DNA of 64,000 nt from Maniola hyperantus (lineage: Eukaryota > Arthropoda > Insecta > Lepidoptera > Nymphalidae). Within the stretch, counting starts at the first letter, position 1; every line of letters starts with the position of its first letter. Positions 11,346 to 23,680 of the stretch are shown here, piece by piece. The notes below the pieces were generated by a model, which saw only the letters and a list, made by a program, of their open reading frames with translations, did not search any database and was not told where the DNA came from. Location of the stretch: NCBI RefSeq assembly GCF_902806685.2, contig NC_048546.1, positions 7,378,001-7,442,000 on the forward strand. The letters are read 5' to 3'. The translations under genes were made by a program, and so were the position numbers.

Positions 11346-12971
11346 ATGTGTTTTTTATTTTTAGAATCAATTAATTTAGGTTAATTAAGTAAAAAACCCT
11401 TTAGGTACCTAATAAAACAATTTCAAAATACAAGAAGCCAAAGCTGCAGGAAAAAAAATCCTCTAAAATCCAAAACTAGAATTCAGAGCCGCGCAAAGGA
11501 GGCAATTTAAAAAAATATCTTGCTAAGCTATTGGCTCAAATAATCTGATCCTATTGGTTAGTAGAGAAATAGCAAAATAGAGTTTGACAGATGATCGACC
11601 AATCACGGGCTGCATTTCAAGGGTGTCAAAATTTGTTTGCCCGTGAGCCATCTGATACGTAGTATCCCTATTAATCTGTGAATATAATCCTACTCTATGC
11701 TCCCAAGTCCCAACTCCCAACCCAACTTTTCACAAATTGACTTGACAATTACTTGACATAAAAAATATCAATGGTATTTTGACATGACAAATTAAAATAA
11801 ATTTTTAGTCTGTACATTGTTTGTATTTTGCCAGTATTTTGCGCTCTATCTACGGTATTTTGGTTATTTGTGTGGTTGTGGCACGGTAATGTTATCTAAC
11901 CAGTATTGTAACTCAGCCGTATCTTTGAAATAAATACCTACAGCAGCGCGGTACATAAACATGCGATAGGGCTGCCCGCCTCCGGCATTTTAATAATTAC
12001 ATTTGCTTACTTTGTGTTTAAATAATATGTACTTGTCATTTGCCTACTTTGTGTTTAAATTTGTACTTGTCATATTAAATATGTAATTAACTTGTTTTTA
12101 GTGAAAAAATGGCGTGGTTATTAAAAAAAACAAAACACCGTCCGTTCGTCGCTGCGGCACAGTTGCGACTGGCAGTGTCCCGAGCACACCCCGAGATCGA
12201 GGCGCGTAGGTATAGCTCGCGTTTCGCCCGTTTGTATGAAGTTGGAATACTGCATAGATAACATTACCGTGGTTGTGGCGTGGTTTCATGCTTTTCGGCT
12301 CTGGTTCCTAGTCTTTTGAACCAATAGTAAACACTCTCGTCGAGTGAAGCCTGGCAATATTAGCTACACCACAGATATATATACCTACAGATGTGCAACT
12401 AGCGTGGCTCCCCTCAGTCGTGCCTCAGTCCCTCTCGCTCAAACAGAGGTACTTACTTTTGAAATGTTATTCCTTTTATTTTACGTTCGCTTCGGCTATA
12501 AATTGTAGCCTAGTAAAGTATACTGCAACCCACCATTACACAAAAACTTTAAAATATATATTTTTTTTAAAATTGACAAACAAAAAAGTGGTCGCGGTAA
12601 TAAGGACAAAAATGATCATTTCGTCACGTTCTAATAAGAATCCATTTAGCTATCACGCTCCAACAGTGAAGGTCACAAATCACAATAGGGTTACATCTAC
12701 AGGTATATTCGAGATTCCGTGGTGCTGCAAAATCAACGTAACGTAACCGTGCCGTGACTGTAACGATCACGATCCTTATGGATATTTCTATTGCGATGCG
12801 TCATGTCAGAGGCGCTTTACATGTGATTTAGTTTTCAAATTTCAATCAAATTCAATGACAAAAGACAAAGACGCATCCAAAGAGCAGTGAAGTGCTGTTA
12901 GCATAATATTTTTAGATGTAGAATAAAAGTGTCATCTGCTTTATTTATTTCCAAAATCGTGCACCTAACAG
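11346..12971. other. Intergenic region with the 5' UTR of the zinc-finger gene at its end
   Basis: No conserved gene is visible. A 50-codon frame starts at about 12,108 (MAWLLKKTKHR...) in a locally GC-rich patch but has no recognisable domain or supporting splice site. The last part, ending at 12,971 with AACAG|GTAAAA, is a likely non-coding first exon of the zinc-finger gene. Confidence 0.4.
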
Positions 12972-13070
12972 GTAAAACAGTATTTTTTTATGATACGATG
13001 TTTAGCGTAAAATGTATTCCCATTGTAATATCCTAAAACTCGTTTGTAGGTTAGAGTAGTGCGATATAAT

Positions 13071-14045
13071 ATGCAGAACAACCCCCAGGAGCTTTCATGG
13101 CAGGCGATTCAGGCTATTGTGGGGGTTAAACTCCCACCTAATGTGTTGCGTTTTGATGATATTGGCTTCCACTTAGTGAATAATTCGGTTTCGAGTGCTG
13201 AGGATTCAGATTCCGATGTGGAAATCGTCGAGAATGGCTGGGAGTCTGACAACAACGTATCCTCGAAACCAGAACACTCAGATAACGAGAAGACGCCTTC
13301 TGACCGAGAACAGAGCGAATCGCCCGTCCTGCGACTCGTGGAGCCTGATAATAACAATTTTGGAAAAGAACTACTAGACTATAGAGATTTTTTAGTTAAA
13401 ATGGATACCAAAGATGTAACTGATAACGATCGAGCGCCTCAGACAAATAACGAAGACGCCGACAGCTCCAATGGGAATGTTATGTCTATCGAAAATTATT
13501 TAGAGGTGACCCTATCTACAGACTCCGAGGCTAGTCATACATGTAGCCAATGTAACCAAATGTTTACCAGTGAACAACTGCTATCTTCACATCAGTGCAT
13601 TGCCAAACCCACCGAAGAGAAGAAGTATCCCTGTCACGTATGCACAGAAAAGTTTCCCAGCTACTGGGAGCTCAGGAAACACATAAACAGTCATTTTCCT
13701 GGAATGTTAGACTCAAAATCCAGTTTTTGTCATCTATGTCAGAAGGATTACACGAAAACAGGCTTTATGAACCATTTACGGAAGCATACGGGTGAGCGGC
13801 CCTTTGTATGTGAGCTGTGCCACAAAGCCTTCTCACAATCCAGTTCACTGTCAATACACATGAAGTTCCACCTCAACGTTCGAAAACACGCTTGCACAGT
13901 TTGTGAAAAGAAATTCGTAACCAAGAGTGAACTGTCCCGACACATGACTGTGCATACCAAGCAAAAGTCTTACTATTGTGGTGTGTGTGACAAAGCCTTT
14001 ACTCGCTCTGACAATATGAAGAAACACGAGAAAACACATGGATAA
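13071..14045 (+). CDS. C2H2 zinc-finger protein
   Basis: A single coding exon of 324 aa. I start at ATG 13,071 because the longer open frame begins at a GTG. A short 5' UTR intron (12,972-13,049, AACAG|GTAAAA to TTTGTAG|GTT) lies just upstream. The N-terminal half is acidic and Ser/Asp rich with no finger (EDSDSDVEIVENG). The C-terminal half, from about residue 155, holds six fingers: a C2HC-type first one (CSQCNQMF...HQC), then CHVC...H, CHLC...H, CELC...H, CTVC...H and CGVC...H. One consensus linker, HTGERPF, joins fingers 3 and 4. Proteins of this kind bind DNA in the nucleus and act as transcription regulators. It has no MADF, ZAD or BTB domain, so the target and subfamily are unknown. 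Confidence 0.9.
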   Translation: MQNNPQELSWQAIQAIVGVKLPPNVLRFDDIGFHLVNNSVSSAEDSDSDVEIVENGWESDNNVSSKPEHSDNEKTPSDREQSESPVLRLVEPDNNNFGKELLDYRDFLVKMDTKDVTDNDRAPQTNNEDADSSNGNVMSIENYLEVTLSTDSEASHTCSQCNQMFTSEQLLSSHQCIAKPTEEKKYPCHVCTEKFPSYWELRKHINSHFPGMLDSKSSFCHLCQKDYTKTGFMNHLRKHTGERPFVCELCHKAFSQSSSLSIHMKFHLNVRKHACTVCEKKFVTKSELSRHMTVHTKQKSYYCGVCDKAFTRSDNMKKHEKTHG

Positions 14046-16245
14046 CTCAGACATAGTCTGAACATCTGTGGAAAGCATCACTTGAGTAATATTGATTTGG
14101 TTAAATGATAAATTCTTTTGAATGAAAAGCATATATTATAAATGTGGTAAATCCTGTTGTACACAATCATTATTTAACTAAACAAATTGACAGATCTACA
14201 TCTAATGCTATCGCTCTCTGCAGAGTGCTTTAAGAAAGATTTAGATCTGTTATTTCAGTTTCCAACAGAATTAGCCGCATATTGAAAGTATTTGTGTGTG
14301 AAAATATGTATGTGATGCTTTTTACATACAGTCTTGTTTCTAATTCTCTGATTGCCAAAAATTTTAGTCATACCTGTAATTGTTAATTAAAATTTACATT
14401 GTTTTATACCAAATTGAAAATTTCACAGTCTAGTTTATAGCTTAGTCATTATGTGTGTTATGTGAGTGAGTATACTCACTGTGTGCTGCTATAGTTGCTT
14501 TTGAATAAGGTTTTTATGCAGTTTATAATGCGTGTTTGGGAACCTTATTGTATTTTAAAATATGCCTTTACAGGTGCTTTAATATATTATCATTTATCAC
14601 ACATATCTTGATCCAAAGTTGCCTTTTTAGATATGATAAAGTGATATTTAACTTGTGGATATGGGTCAAATGACCAAAGATAAAAAGAATGAATAGTTCT
14701 TTGAAGTTGAGGCCTTCTTTAATCAGAATTGAACTGTCACAAACTAAAATGTTGTTCCTGCTTCACTCGAGAGCTTTAATAAATAATATATTTTTGTAAA
14801 TCTTTACTGCGAGGTCCTGTTTACTGAGTTGTAAAGTAATCTTTGCCAAATTTTAGATAAGTGTTTGAAGTGATTCTTATTGAACTGTGTTGTAACCAAA
14901 GCAATAATATTGTCTAATGTGCCTATTCTATTTTACTATTAAGTCGATTCAAAACCAAATATATCTTAGATGTTAGAAAATTCATAGTAATGAAAATTAC
15001 TAGACGTACCAAATTGGATTTGTAGTCAATAATAAGGATAACATATTTTTATACTTACATATAATTTAGCATTTTATTGAGGCACTAATTAAAATAATTT
15101 CCTGTTACAATGGTCTCAGAATCATAGTTTAGTTTAGCCATCTTGAACAATTAGAATAGTTTAGTTAAGTATATTATATCTAGCTTAATTGAGAAGATAA
15201 TTGGAACCAAACATCACAAGCACAAATCAGTGAAATCAGTTTAACTATTCAAAATCAATTATCATGTACATATACATATGTATTTCCGTAAAGTGATGAC
15301 AGAGTCAATTATTTCAGATGATAATGTAATATTTGTTGCACTTTAAGCCAGCAAAGCTGAAGTGCGGCGTCTCTTTATAACAACTCAAACCAAGCCTTAT
15401 TCACTTTGGCATAAGGTCCACCAGAGTGGAGATGTGTCTAGCAGACCAATCAGATTATTGATAGATGATGCGAAGAAATTATCTGATTAGTCTGTTAAAC
15501 ACATCTCCATTCTGGTGGATACCAGGCCTAACGGCGGCTGCGCGCGGCAATCCCAAGCGCACCCATAAGCGCGGTGAGCGTCCTCCATATTATGTTTTTT
15601 AAACAATATGTCATATCACTCACAGTAAATAAAGCTGAGTTTATGTTGCTAATAAAAAGACTTGGCTCTACTACGCTGTATTTGCGCTGGCCCTAAAAGT
15701 TATTCCAAAGATATACAATTGGCTATCAAACCAAAGCTACCTATTTAGTTTTTCAATTGTGCCACAATTACTATTTTATTGATGGTCAATACCATTTTAT
15801 AATTTATATTTACTGACATTTTTTTATTTAGTGTAAGGCAATAATTACATTTTAATATATTTATTGTATTTAATAATTAGAATTTTAATTGCATGAATAA
15901 ATTGTTCATAGAATTAAGGGTTTATATTGAGCCAAATGGAAAAAATACACAATAATCTACAAGACTGACAATAATATTCAGAGTAGATATTATAACTCAT
16001 GCACAAATTAATGTAACATTTATTTATTGATGCCTTAACAGCAAGTTTTAAATATTTATCAAAAGCACCTTGTTATAAACTCATCATGACAATTAGAATA
16101 AGATCAGTTTTATTGAATTAAACTGTTTTATAGAAAATGTAATAATTGTCGATTTTATTAAAGAGTTGTTTGTTGCAAATTATGTTTTATTTATAATCTA
16201 AATTAAATATATCAATTTCATTTTCCCTTTGTTCTAGGTTACGCG
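14046..16245. other. 3' flank of the zinc-finger gene and intergenic DNA with MITEs
   Basis: An AT-rich stretch with a possible poly(A) signal around 14,775 (TTTAATAAATAA). A decayed copy of the TTGTACACAAT hairpin family is at 14,155-14,275. A hairpin MITE is listed separately at 15,413. The last bases form the acceptor TTTGTTCTAG before the FRA10AC1-like gene; any non-coding first exon of that gene is not identifiable. Confidence 0.45.
15413..15528. mobile_element. Hairpin MITE
   Basis: The left arm GGTCCACCAGAGTGGAGATG is answered by CATCTCCATTCTGGTGGATA on the other side, and the inner sequences CCAATCAGAT and ATCTGATTAG continue the pairing. The total is about 115 bases with no coding capacity, typical of a non-autonomous DNA transposon. 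Confidence 0.7.
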
Positions 16246-19200
16246 ATGTCGGCAAGGTTACGTAATCTTAATCCGTATGAGTTGCATAAGTACCTAGTTA
16301 ATGTTTATTGTTTAAATGCCAAAGGTTCTACTGCGCTTCTAAAACGGGACACCTCTAGAGATCGAACCGATCTTGACGTTATCAGGGAAAACCACAAGTT
16401 CTTGTGGGAGGAGGACGAAGTTGCCGACACATGGGAAAAGCAACTGGCTAAAAAATATTACGATAAGCTCTTCAAAGAGTATTGTATCTGTGATCTGAGC
16501 AGATATAAAGATAATAAAGTAAGTGCCTTTGTGTTAACTCTGGAAAATGCTTGGCAGGTTCGATAGGTTCTATCCAATTATTTATCCTTACACCACGCCG
16601 TCGAATAAACTGCTATTGTACTTAGGAAGGTACGAAGCCGTGGTAAGCCTAGTGGCTAGGACGTCCGCCTCCTATTCGGGGGTTCGATCTCTAACTTTTC
16701 GGAGTTATGTGCGTTTTAAGAAATTACATATCACTCGCTTTAACGGTGAAGGAAACCTGCATGCCTAAGAGTTCTTCGTAATGTTCGTGAAGTCTGCCAA
16801 TCCGCACTTGACCAGCGTGGTGGACTGTGGCCAAACGATAAACCTTTCTCATACTGAGAGGAGACCCGTGCTATGTAGTGAGCTAGCGATGGGTTGATCA
16901 TGATGAACACTTCCGAAATCCGAAACCAAAGATATCATCGCTTTTTATAAGGGTGATATTTTTGGTTAGATCTGTGTTCAGCTTGCTAGCCTAGCTTGCT
17001 TATCACTAATTTTAAGACTTATACAGATTACCTATCTCTGTTTTTAAGGTAATAATTAGTTATAGACCTCGAATTATAATGCCCACGGGCCACGTCACAC
17101 GTACCTACCTATGTGATCTATTGAAATCACATCAGCTGTATTTACATATTCTAACGGCTTTTAAGGCAACATCGGAGATAATTTTATGTGCAATACTCTC
17201 CCCCAGGCGTCGGTGATGATATAGGGACGGTCCCCTGTGAAATTCAATTGCCTTTTTTGCCCCTGAGACCGTCCTTTGTGTGTTGCATCGGGGAGAGCAA
17301 CAATAGCCTTACTGCCTTTTTGTAGGCTAAATATAGCGCTCCCGTACCTACCGTGGCACGTATCGCACATCTGCCATGCCACTCCCTATTTTAACCGACT
17401 ACGCGAAGATTTAAAGGCTTTAGGCTTTATCGATGATATTTATAAATTACTAGACGATGCTCACGATTTCATCCGCGTCACTTTCTATTTTTAAAAATCC
17501 CGTGGGAACTCTAATTTCCCGGGGTAAAGGGTAGGCAACCTGGGTCCCGTCTACACCCTGCAGGGTTCCAGTAAATGATACCCATAACTGAACTTCGTCG
17601 TCGTGGTGTCTTAAAAATCGTATGGGATTTTTCTGGAGAAAAAATAGTTATGTCCATCCCCGGGATTTATCTCTGTACCAAATTGCATCAAAATCGGTAT
17701 GGACCGTGAAAAGCTAGCAGACATAAAAACCGGTCAAGTGTAGTCAGACTCGCACGCGAAGGGTTCCGCACTATCGCACAGGAAATCTCAAACAAGAATT
17801 ATTATACGTGTTTGGTTATTCTAGGGATCATCATCATCATCATCATCATCAACCGATAGACTTTCACACGCCACGGTCTTGCGCGGCTTGAATCTAACGG
17901 CTCTCTGCTACTTGTCTGATGTCCGTCCGTCTATCCACTAGTGGGGGTTCTTCCGGTGCGAAGTCGCCATTCCAGCACCTTGGGACCCCCTAGTGATTAT
18001 TGGAAACCAATATAATTGAGCCCAGTCTTGACATTGTTTAGTAGAGAATCAGATTGATTTTACTCTTCATTATACCCAAAGAAATACCCATAATGCCGAG
18101 TTGGTCGTCGAGACTGCCCGTGCCATTTATCCCAGTCTAGGCACTTTGAGAAATGGTCATAACTCATACCTTACCACCATGTGATGGTCGCCAGACTCGT
18201 TCGTCGATCAGATCAGTAGATACCGCGCCGCTGTGAGCTGGTAAAGTTGGCAGTTGGAGTGCTGACTTGTAGGGTCAATGCCTTACCTGCGGCTCCACCT
18301 GTTAGTTCGTTTAAAACATCTTGCTCAAGAGATGAGGATTTCGCATCAAATAAAACTGTACGCAAATAGATTTTATACCTACTTGACTATAGTGACTTTT
18401 TAATTGTATAGGTACCTATTAGGATTGCCATTCGTATCGATACATCGGGACATATTACCGTTATCCACAGTAATGTCCCGACGTCCCCCGGACGAGCTAT
18501 AAAATATCTCGACAAAATATGAATTTACAATCCGACATTAGTCCGCGACAGGTATGAGATGGGGGGCCGTCCCGCATACCCGCACGTCACCCGCGCTCGC
18601 CCGCATCGGGTTTAAGCGTGGGGGCTGTGCGGGGCGTTCCCTTTCCGACTGCCATCTCGACCTGTCGCGTACTTACTACCTATACTAGGCTAGGGAAGCG
18701 TAACTCGCGTATCGGACGGGCACGAGCTGAGGGCTCGCTACTTCCAGGGCTACACTCTATGACTCTTCATGGTGAATGGTATTCTAAAAAGAAAGTGCCA
18801 TTTCAGCCAGGACTATACAATTTACTCACAAATTGTTCATCAGTTTTGTTTTATTTCACCTATTAAACATTTCCCTTCGCCAAAGAGTTTCAACATGGTC
18901 TCAGGAAAATATGGCAACCCTATATGCAGAATATTCCAACAATTTCAAGGTAGCATTAAGATGGCGGGTCGAGCAAGAGGTGGTGCTGGGCAAAGGGCAG
19001 TTCCAATGCGGTGCTAAACGGTGCCCTAACGACCAGGGTCTCAAGTCCTGGGAAGTAAACTTCGCTTATGTTGAGGATAGCGAGAAGAAAAATGCACTTG
19101 TGAAATTGAGTAAGTTCCATTTTATTAAAGAATCCAATGCCTAGCACTAATAAGAGTATAAGATATCGTGTTCGATTCGAGCAATTTGGGTAATTTTTAA

Positions 19201-20637
19201 ATTGGCTCTGGTGGCCTGGCCATGGCCGAAGCCTCCCAAGTTTTGACCGTGGCTAGTTACCACCTTACCGGCAAGATAAGATAATAAATAAAAATATTTT
19301 TTATTCAATTAAACTTGTGTAAGTATGTACTTTTGAATCGTCAAAATATGCATCTACATATTCGCATTTGTTTGGAAGTATAATTTATTCTGTGATATCT
19401 CTCTCTTAGGACTCTGCCCAGAATGTTCGGAAAAGTTAAATTACAAATCAAAAAAACGTGAAGTGAAACGACTCAAAAAGAGCCAAAAGAAAAAAAGAAA
19501 GAGTAGAGATAAGGGGCCAAGTGACAGTGATGATACTGTTAACGAAGAATCGACAGAAGTGGTTGAATCTGGAACTCAAGAGCCTTCCAGTTCCAATCCA
19601 GCTACAGATTCAATGATTGATAGGGAAGAGTCGTTATGGAAGAAAGGTATTCTATCTATAGTATCAATAGAGCACGACAGGTCGAGATGGCAATCGGGGT
19701 ATGAGGTGGGGGACGCCCGGCACACCGGCACGTCAACCGCGTTGTGCGGGTGTGCGAGGGCGTCCCTACTCCGATTGCTATCTCAACCTGTCGCGCACTA
19801 TATATTATTTAGTAAAAATAATTATTATAAGCTATTAGCTGAAGATACAATCCATACTAATATTATAAATGCGAAAGTGTGTCTGTCTGGCAGCTTTTGA
19901 CGGCCCAACAGTTTAACCGATTTCGATGAAATTTGGTTCAGAGCTTAACTTACATCCCGGGGAAGGACATTTCTTACAGAAGGCTACTTTTTATCCCGGA
20001 AAATCAAACAGTTCCCACGGGATTCAAAAACGCGAAAAATATAAATAAAAAAATATCCTAATTCACGATATATTGCAAATAAAACATCTGACTGACGCTA
20101 GAGGTCAACGAAATTTGCGTATGTAGGCCATTCGCAGTCAATGCCATGTCGTAGGTGGGGGCATTGACCCGAGTTTTCAACGCGCTATACATTGCGGGTT
20201 TGAAAAATACTAAATCACTAAAACTACAAAATGAAGCAAATGGTATTGGATTGTTAAGAATTTAGATTGTATAACAATAACGCTAAGTTTTTGCTAGCGT
20301 TCTGGTTACAACCTGTATAATAGTATTAGATACCGATTATTAGATATCTAATAAGAATTAGCTTGTAATAGATACCTACCTACTGTGCGCGCAAAACAAG
20401 TACATACTCCAATCTGAAGTGGTTAAATACACATTTCTGTCATACATTTCACATGTTTGAGCAGTATACAAAGGCCAACGTGTAATCTTTATATTTTATC
20501 TTATGGACTTAATATTTCTGCTGAGATTAATATACCTACTTACCTACTTAATTAAAACATTTTTAGGAGTTCAAGAAGTCGAAGAAAAATCTCGTGAAGA
20601 AGAATTTGAAGATTATCTAGAGGATTTGCTATTATGA
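16246..20637 (+). CDS. FRA10AC1: FRA10AC1-like nuclear protein
   Basis: Four exons in phase (16246-16518, 18950-19109, 19410-19646, 20567-20637) encode 246 aa. The conserved core is present: TDLDVIRENHKFLWEEDE, KQLAKKYYDKLFKEYC, LRWRVEQEVVLGKGQFQCG, GLKSWEVNFAY and KLRLCPECSEKLN. The paired CxxC-like cysteines (CGAKRC, CPEC) suggest a zinc site. A Lys/Arg-rich segment (RLKKSQKKKRKSRDKG), an acidic Ser-rich stretch and a short EFEDYLEDLLL C-terminus follow. Splice donors are good (AAA|GTAAGT, TTGA|GTAAGT). FRA10AC1 is a conserved eukaryotic nuclear protein reported with spliceosomal components; its exact role is not clear. The N-terminus before the core is short, and an upstream non-coding exon is implied by the TTCTAG acceptor just before the ATG. 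Introns carry SINE, RTE and MITE copies. Confidence 0.92.
16625..16905 (+). mobile_element. tRNA-headed SINE
   Basis: The head has an A-box-like TAGTGGCTAGGACGTCC and a B-box-like GGGGGTTCGATCT. The tail has GTCTGCCAATCCGCACTTGA, GAGAGGAGACCCGTGCT and TGGGTTGATCATGATGA. Antisense relatives of the head are at about 58,490-58,590, and of the tail at 38,160-38,290. It lies in FRA10AC1 intron 1. Confidence 0.7.
17455..17790. repeat. Diverged interspersed repeat cluster
   Basis: A diverged CGCGACTTCGTCCGCG-family copy (AAATCCCGTGGGAACTCTAA, then AAATTGCATCAAAATCGGTA) is followed at about 17,730 by the start of an AAAACCGGTCAAGTG-type element, better preserved at 33,371-33,797. It lies in FRA10AC1 intron 1. 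Confidence 0.6.
17826..17991 (-). mobile_element. RTE-like LINE 3' end, antisense
   Basis: It opens with (ATC)n, which would be the terminal microsatellite of an RTE-like element read antisense. It continues AACCGATAGACTTTCACACG, TCTTGCGCGGCTTGAATC and ends CCGTCTATCCACTAGTGGGG. The coding sense equivalent is visible at 54,843-54,970. Confidence 0.65.
18541..18671. mobile_element. GC-rich MITE, copy 1
   Basis: The element starts GTCCGCGACAGGTATGAGAT and ends CATCTCGACCTGTCGCGTAC, inverted repeats of each other. The inside is rich in CCGCAC and CCCGCGCTCGCCCGC. It is the first of five copies of one family in the window. Confidence 0.75.
19670..19802. mobile_element. GC-rich MITE, copy 2
   Basis: Ends CACGACAGGTCGAGATGGCA and ATCTCAACCTGTCGCGCACT are inverted repeats. 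It lies just after the FRA10AC1 exon 3 donor (19,647). Confidence 0.8.
19852..20040 (-). repeat. Interspersed repeat in FRA10AC1 intron 3
   Basis: Antisense CGCGACTTCGTCCGCG-family copy. It starts ATCCATACTAATATTATAAA, has AACCGATTTCGATGAAATTT and TTTTTATCCCGGAAAATC, and is truncated before the GCGGGC end. Confidence 0.75.
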
Positions 20638-23515
20638 ATTGATATATTAGGTAGGTACCTACCAAGCAATGACTACCTACTTACTCTAAAAAGCTAAAAA
20701 TAAAAAATAAAAAAATCGAAACCGAGCTTCATGCTTTGATTTCTAGTTTCTTTTATTATGCTCGCCCGACTTTAGCATACGTACACGTGTAGAAACAAAA
20801 AATATTTTTTACTTTGTAGTGGTTTAGAAGTCGGTTTGTGTTGTTGTGCGTTGCGTGTCAATAGATTACACATAGATTAATTCTTATTATTAATTTCGGC
20901 CCTAACTAATTTATTGACGGATTACCGATAGATTGATATTAATTTCGGGCGATAGTAAAATAAAATACTTTACTATTTAATATATTATGTTTATTACATT
21001 CTATTTCTCGGCTACATTATTTTGTGTGATTGAGTAAAAATCGATAAAAAATCACTATATTAACAATCACATTTTCATTATACATAGTTTAAACAATTTT
21101 AGACGCATTCGTGATACTTTGTACCTATACTTACATCTACAAACTACATCCATACAATCGCAAAACTAACTCATTGTAACCCAGTCAACATCATGTTATA
21201 ATGTTTAAAATAATTAAAAACATTAAAAGATCTTTTAAACATTTGGACCGGACCAAATCAAAACCTAGTACTAGCCAAAATTAAAATCTTTTATATTTCA
21301 AATTAATGTCGACGTTCAAGCAGCCTATGAATCTTTCTTAGTATCTAATCTATTTATAGTGTTATATTATATAATAGTGCGCATTCGGTTTAAAAGCACG
21401 CGGCAGAAAATAATGTACGTGGACCTTTAGAAAGGAAGCGGTTTTGTAGAGCTCTGTCTCTGCCTTTGAGACCCACAAAACGTCACATAGGTAGGTATGA
21501 GTAACAGAGACAACGATCTACAAAGCCGAAATCTCTTTCTAAAAGTCGATGTAAATTTTCTGCTGCGTACTGTACTTGAGAGGACTAATGCCATCCTTTT
21601 TTCGCAGGCAACATTGTGAAAGAGATAACATAACTTTTACATGTGTCAAGTTAGTTATATTGTGTACAACCGAATCAGCAATATGAAGTAATTATCACAA
21701 TTTTAAACTATTTAAATTGTAAAACACAAAACTTTATAAATCTTCCTCTTTAGTTTATATAATTTTATTATAACAGATAAGACTATGTATTAGCTTCTAC
21801 ATCGTTATATTTTGTGCATTTGCTCTTATATTAGGTAACTACTTTCAATTCGTTTAATTTTCAAGTAGTCATTAATCAATGAATTTGGTAGTACTACATT
21901 ATTCTAAATTAAATTGACAGGTTTAAAAAAAAATAAAAACCGACTTCGATACACAAACACTAAAAATTGAAAAATAATTTAATTTATTACCGAATATGCA
22001 TAATGCATACAAGAGTTAATATAGTTCCATAAAAATACTTTTTGGTGCCGGTGCCAATTAGCTTTAGCTGCGCGAATCGTCTAGACTTCATATTTTTATG
22101 AGACTCCACAATGGCACCTCATTGGCACCGACCCCAAAAAATATTATTATGGAACTATATTAACTCTTGTATGCATAATATATTCGGTAATAAATTAAAT
22201 TATTTTTCAATTTTTAGTGTTTGTGTATCGAAGTCGGTTTTTATTTTTTTTGTAAAAATTTTTTATTTCACAATTTTTAGTGGCCCCATGGAATTATGCT
22301 ATGACTGGTTAAAAATCTACTGTTTACTAAGCTATTACACTGATCGCGAGCAATTTACTCTTATCCGTTGAGGAGTTCCAGTATCTATCTTCGAAGATGT
22401 TCATCAGATCTTTACCAAATTTAAATGGGACCAACTTTGAAGTATACCCTTTCAAACAAAAAAAAATTTTCAAAATCGGTCCAGGCGTCTTCGAGTAATC
22501 GGGGAACATACATAAAAAATAAAAAAAAAATAAAAAAAAAAAAGATTCCGACGAATTGAGAACCTCCACCTTTTTTTGAAGTCGGTTAAAAAATAGTGCA
22601 ATCTGTCTATGAAAACTGTGAATATTAGCGTTAAAAAACTAGATCGAGTATCCGCGAATTAAAAATTAAGATATTAATTTTATTTTCTGTTGTGGAGGTT
22701 TTCATAGCAGAGAACAGGATTTACTACTGACTAACACCAGTAATAAATTTTTCTTATAAAAATAATATGTTTACAGAATAACTTTATTGATGCTAGTTGC
22801 TACGCAGTTTCCATTTATTTTAATAATCTTATACCTGTACCCGTTTAGTAATTGGTACCTGGAGATTTGGGGACAGCCGAATTAGCTATTTTTGAAAAAT
22901 AAAGTAATGAAATGCATGAACGTTGACTGAACTACAAAACTATAAACATTTTTACTTCACAACAAAAATATAAGAAAAAATATTCAGGTAGTTATATACA
23001 CAATACACATGTATACATAAAGAAATGTTATAAGAACCTATGCATAGAATAACAATCACGAAAATATTAACTATCAAGTTTATGACCAGCCTCAAAACGA
23101 CTATATTTGTTTAGTTTTAGTGAGTTCCGTAACACACACATCTTACATCTTTTTACATTTCACGAAATTTTAATGTCTGTTGTCATCACATAATTCTTAA
23201 CTTAAACATAATATAAAAAGAAAGTCCTGACTCACTGACAGACTTATCAACACCCAGCCCAAAAACTTAAGACCAAGAAAGCTGAAATTTTGTTCGCCTT
23301 ATTATTTATCACATATGATTATGATGACATATTACGTAAATATTTTTTATATATGTATTTTCATGGATTCGGATTTCGGATCGGTTGAGTGCGTGATCGC
23401 TCTAAGACCTTTTTCGAAATTCCTGAACGAAATCGCGGTCGGTCGCTATTGAGGCAATATAAATGGTTCTACAGTTTTTAATACCGGGCCAGTGTGTCGC
23501 GGATTTTTAGTACAC
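20638..23515. other. Intergenic AT-rich DNA downstream of FRA10AC1
   Basis: No gene is supported. The region has the hairpin at 21,924-22,251, a repeat tail at 22,262-22,590 that ends TTTTTTTGAAGTCGGTTAAA, and a decayed TTGTGTACAA hairpin family member around 21,590-21,690. The remainder looks featureless. Confidence 0.45.
21924..22251. repeat. Long imperfect palindrome (about 130-base arms)
   Basis: Left arm 21,924-22,054 and right arm 22,118-22,251 are reverse complements. For example, ACCGACTTCGATACACAAAC pairs with GTTTGTGTATCGAAGTCGGT, and TTAATATAGTTCCATAA pairs with TTATGGAACTATATTAA. The loop is about 60 bases. The GAAGTCGGTT end matches the tail at 22,575, so the palindrome may be two tail copies head to head. 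Confidence 0.8.
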
Positions 23516-23535
23516 ACTTCATAGGTACTCCTGCG

Positions 23536-23680
23536 CAGTGGCGTGCAGGTCATAGATGCATAAATGCACTGCTTACCCCAGTTGTAATAGCTTAATGCTT
23601 ATTTTTCATTATAGCCTGCCAGTAAACAGGTTCCTACCAACTAATGCCTACCCTGGCCTCAAACCCTGTGCACGCCACTG
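23536..23680. mobile_element. hAT-type MITE with 8-bp target duplication
   Basis: The element has terminal inverted repeats CAGTGGCGTGCA and TGCACGCCACTG and is flanked by a perfect 8-base direct repeat CTCCTGCG (23,528-23,535 and 23,681-23,688). An 8-bp duplication and CA..TG ends are typical of hAT-superfamily insertions. It is inserted in another hairpin-like sequence: CTGCGGTAGTAGAGCGGTGC downstream pairs with GCACCACTCCACCACCGCAG at about 23,773. Confidence 0.85.

Noticed and set aside
12393..12746. 117-codon open frame as a gene
   Set aside because: AT-rich, no domain, no splice or conservation cue, and composition like the surrounding intergenic DNA.
17161..17382. Minus-strand 73-codon frame with CDTCHGRYG as a zinc-binding gene
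   Set aside because: No recognisable family and no flanking exons; perhaps retroelement debris, but too weak to call.
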